Shown here piece after piece: positions 12,100 to 14,139 of a stretch of DNA of 14,139 nt (positions are counted from its first letter, which is position 1; the number at the start of each line of letters is the position of its first letter). A model generated the notes under the pieces. That model did no database searches. It had not been told where the DNA came from and worked only from the letters and a program-made list of their open reading frames with translations. The stretch comes from Candidatus Altarchaeales archaeon ex4484_96 (lineage in GTDB: Archaea; Altiarchaeota; Altiarchaeia; IMC4; QMZM01). The position numbers and the translations under genes are program-made. The DNA lies in NCBI GenBank assembly GCA_002254405.1, contig NJDH01000014.1, forward strand, positions 1-14,139, written 5' to 3'.

Positions 12100-14139
12100 A
12101 TGAACCCTAAAATCCGAAACCCAAGAAACACCCTGGCTTATCTGACTGTTTTTCTGCTGCTTTTAAGCGGATGCATTCCCTCAAATAACCAGGGAAACAA
12201 AACCAACGATACTGAAAGCACAACAACATCAACCCTAAACATTACTTCAAGCTCAACCACATCAACCTCATCCACTTCAACCATTACCTCGACCAGCTCA
12301 AGTGTCAGCTCAACCACCTCATCCACTATCTCCCCCCTCGCTCAAAAAATAACGCTTAGGGAACTAAGGTTAAGTGGGGATTTAAGATCAGATGTGGATC
12401 TGACAATCACATCAGATAAAAACAAGGCAGTTATGGCAACCAGGACAGCTTCAGGCGGGAGCTATCTCGATATAATCGACGTAAAGAAAGCGGCTTTGGA
12501 TAAAACAGTCTCATTATCCGGAGACCTTAGATCGGGTGTGGACCCGCTTATATCAGAAACCCAGGACAGGGTGTTGGTGCCGGTCAGGGAATACTTCAAC
12601 AGACAGGGTGTGCTGGAGGTCATTGCTTTATCCAGCGGATTGAAAGAAAAAAGCATCAAGCTAACAGGAGACCTCGGATTCGATGTTGACGCTGTTTTAA
12701 CCCCCGATGAAAGCATTGTATTGATTCCTACCAGAATCGAAAGCCTCCACCTGGGTTTCTTGGACCAGATTGATTTATCTGCAGGGAAGGCCGTCAAAAA
12801 ATACAACCTCAAAAACGACTTAATAGACGGTGTGGATGTCGTAGTAACATCTGACAGCAGGAAAGCAATCATGCCCTCCTCGTATGGTGGGGGGAGCTCC
12901 GTGGATATAATGGATTTAAACAAAAAAACAATAATCAAAACCCTTGGAATACCGGGAACACTGCAATATGATGTTGACCCTGTTCTCGTAGAGGGAAAAA
13001 ATATCGTTTTGATACCAACAACCTCAACCGATAAGGGATACCTGAACATACTGGACTATAAAAACGGGACAGTATTGCATAATGTTGTTCTCTCAGGAAC
13101 GTTAACGGAATACGTTGACGTGAGAGTAGCCCACGACAAAAGCGAAGCATATATGCCTTCGAATAAGAAAAACCAGGGTTTTGTTGACTTCATCAACCTC
13201 TCCAGCGGAGAGATAATCGCTTCCGTAACCCTATCAGGCGCCCCGGTTAAGGGTGTTGACCTCATCGTATCCTCGGACGGGACAACAGGGTTGATGCCAT
13301 CACATATAGGTTCCCAGGGATACCTTAACATGATAGATTTGGTTAAGCGGGGCATGATTCATAGAATAAGATTATCCGGTGATTTAGAGGAAAGCGTTGA
13401 TGTGCTGCTCACAAGCGACGAGAAAACAGCCCTCATACCATTGAATGGAGAGGAAAGTGGCTTAGTAGATATCGTATTCATACCCGCGGGACAGCTTCGA
13501 AACAGCATACCACTCGGGGGTGAGCTGGTCGGGGACGTGGACATACAGCTTGGATTAGAGGATAATACTGTGCTGATGCCCTCACGTAAGGGAGGTCAGG
13601 GCTACCTTAAATTAATAAACCACATACCCTCGGGTCTGGCCCTCATACCCTCCACTAACCCGGGGAAGGGTTATGTTGACGTAATAGCTTTGGGTATAGG
13701 TAAAACAATATATAACGTAAACCTCTCAGGTGAAGCATATTCGGGAGTCGACGCAGTATGCGATGACCCTGTTAAATCAACACCTCACGTAGATGAGGAC
13801 ATGATAATAGAGCATGAGACCGTGGAGGTAACCTCTACTTCGACCTCAACATCGACCACGACCTATACGAGTTCGACATCCTCGTCCACCACGATAGAGT
13901 CAACATCCACATCAACCTCGACGTCCACCTCGAGCACGACAACAACCGAGGAGATGCTTATCACACCCCGCTGTGGGGATGGTTATCTATCACACCCCTG
14001 GACCCCCGGAGGAGGTGACGAGGAATGCGACCCCAACACCGGACCATACAACAACTGGGGTGGAGCAAAGGAATACCCCTGTCCGGGCGATCTCCAATGC
14101 GTTAACTGCAAATGCGTGGGGTGCGGGGACGGCAGAATA
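12100..14139 (+). CDS. Large repeat-containing surface lipoprotein, cut at right edge
   Basis: Open frame of 680 codons with no stop before the window ends. Residues 1-24 form a signal peptide (basic MNPKIRNPR, then LAYLTVFLLLLSG) with a lipobox LSGC, placing Cys25 at the lipid-modified N-terminus. Residues about 38-78 are a Thr/Ser-rich linker. Residues 91-556 hold tandem repeats of mostly 47 residues following the pattern LSGDL-x-x-x-VD-x-x-x-x-SD-x-x-x-A-x-MPS...GYLDIIDL, starting at 91, 139, 188, 237, 284, 331, 378, 425, 472 and 542; this is the periodicity of beta-propeller blades. A second Thr/Ser linker lies at 578-616. From Cys625 a cysteine-rich unit begins (CGDG ... EECD ... C-x-x-C-x-C), and a second CGDG starts at 675, resembling tandem DUF4215-like repeats. 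It is divergent from the helicase gene. A cell-surface binding or structural role is inferred; the ligand is unknown. Confidence 0.88.
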   Translation, partial: MNPKIRNPRNTLAYLTVFLLLLSGCIPSNNQGNKTNDTESTTTSTLNITSSSTTSTSSTSTITSTSSSVSSTTSSTISPLAQKITLRELRLSGDLRSDVDLTITSDKNKAVMATRTASGGSYLDIIDVKKAALDKTVSLSGDLRSGVDPLISETQDRVLVPVREYFNRQGVLEVIALSSGLKEKSIKLTGDLGFDVDAVLTPDESIVLIPTRIESLHLGFLDQIDLSAGKAVKKYNLKNDLIDGVDVVVTSDSRKAIMPSSYGGGSSVDIMDLNKKTIIKTLGIPGTLQYDVDPVLVEGKNIVLIPTTSTDKGYLNILDYKNGTVLHNVVLSGTLTEYVDVRVAHDKSEAYMPSNKKNQGFVDFINLSSGEIIASVTLSGAPVKGVDLIVSSDGTTGLMPSHIGSQGYLNMIDLVKRGMIHRIRLSGDLEESVDVLLTSDEKTALIPLNGEESGLVDIVFIPAGQLRNSIPLGGELVGDVDIQLGLEDNTVLMPSRKGGQGYLKLINHIPSGLALIPSTNPGKGYVDVIALGIGKTIYNVNLSGEAYSGVDAVCDDPVKSTPHVDEDMIIEHETVEVTSTSTSTSTTTYTSSTSSSTTIESTSTSTSTSTSSTTTTEEMLITPRCGDGYLSHPWTPGGGDEECDPNTGPYNNWGGAKEYPCPGDLQCVNCKCVGCGDGRI
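12370..13767 (+). repeat. Tandem 141-base coding repeats (47-residue blades)
   Basis: About ten protein repeats within the lipoprotein. Blade starts are 48, 49, 49, 47, 47, 47, 47, 47 and 70 residues apart. The last interval equals one and a half units, which marks a missing half blade near 13620. The copies are diverged at DNA level, so this is an old expansion rather than recent slippage. Most strongly kept are the LSG before each unit, the VD pair ten residues in, and the MPS or IPS before the GYLxxID strand. Confidence 0.8.

Noticed and set aside
12210..12335. Short repeated TCAACC/TCCACT units resembling a satellite or CRISPR array
   Set aside because: They are codons of a Thr/Ser linker in frame; there are no spacers or conserved repeats of CRISPR length. 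The tracts at 5960-6040 and 13831-13947 are the same.
12462..13049. Minus-strand open frame of 195 codons opposite the lipoprotein
   Set aside because: The plus-strand frame has a signal peptide, lipobox and regular repeats; the opposite frame is open only because of the repeated codon pattern. The same holds for the minus frames at 12138-12326, 13056-13355 and 13359-13544.
1..14139. tRNA, rRNA, insertion sequence, integrase or CRISPR features
   Set aside because: None seen on either strand: no transposase motifs, no terminal inverted repeats flanking a gene, no tRNA-like clover-leaf sequence.

Overview
The window looks like part of an archaeal chromosome. The signs are a FEN-1 nuclease with a C-terminal PCNA-binding motif, the exosome cap subunit Csl4, an archaeal-type S-adenosylhomocysteine hydrolase, an iron-sulfur XPD/Rad3-type helicase, class III (archaeal) prepilin signal sequences, TATA boxes lying about 25-30 bases before start codons, and Ser/Thr-rich linkers on surface proteins. 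Base composition is moderate and genes are tightly packed. I cannot assign a lineage from the sequence alone; a euryarchaeal or DPANN/Altiarchaeota-type organism is compatible, but that is only an impression.

Left half (1-6754, all minus strand): one long type IV pilus-like operon, read from right to left. In transcription order it encodes a 696-residue pilin-type surface protein carrying two LamG-like lectin folds; a small class III pilin; two further pilin-like proteins with an unusual N-terminal pattern; a single-span secreted protein; a double winged-helix protein with a C-terminal membrane anchor; the secretion/assembly ATPase; and a TadC/GspF-type membrane platform protein cut by the left edge. 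Neighbouring genes overlap by 1-13 bases or are about 4 bases apart, so the whole set is probably one transcript from the promoter at about 6780. The inferred product is an adhesive surface filament with its own assembly motor. No prepilin peptidase is present.

Middle (6755-10160, plus strand): a compact divergent promoter region, then ahcY, csl4 and fen1 (housekeeping: methyl cycle, RNA exosome, flap endonuclease). After these comes a 180-base regulatory stretch with repeated ATCATGA motifs around a TATA box, a strong Shine-Dalgarno sequence and an unrecognised 90-residue protein.

Right part (10165-14139): an XPD/DinG-like helicase on the minus strand, convergent with the small gene. A second divergent intergenic region contains an 8-base inverted repeat. 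It is followed by a large plus-strand surface lipoprotein that runs off the right edge. That gene has a lipobox, two Ser/Thr linkers, about ten 47-residue repeats (probably propeller blades) and the start of a cysteine-rich repeat.

The most interesting material is the pilus operon with its lectin-bearing pilin and membrane-anchored regulator, the repeat lipoprotein with a half-blade deletion, and the repeat-controlled small gene at 9888.
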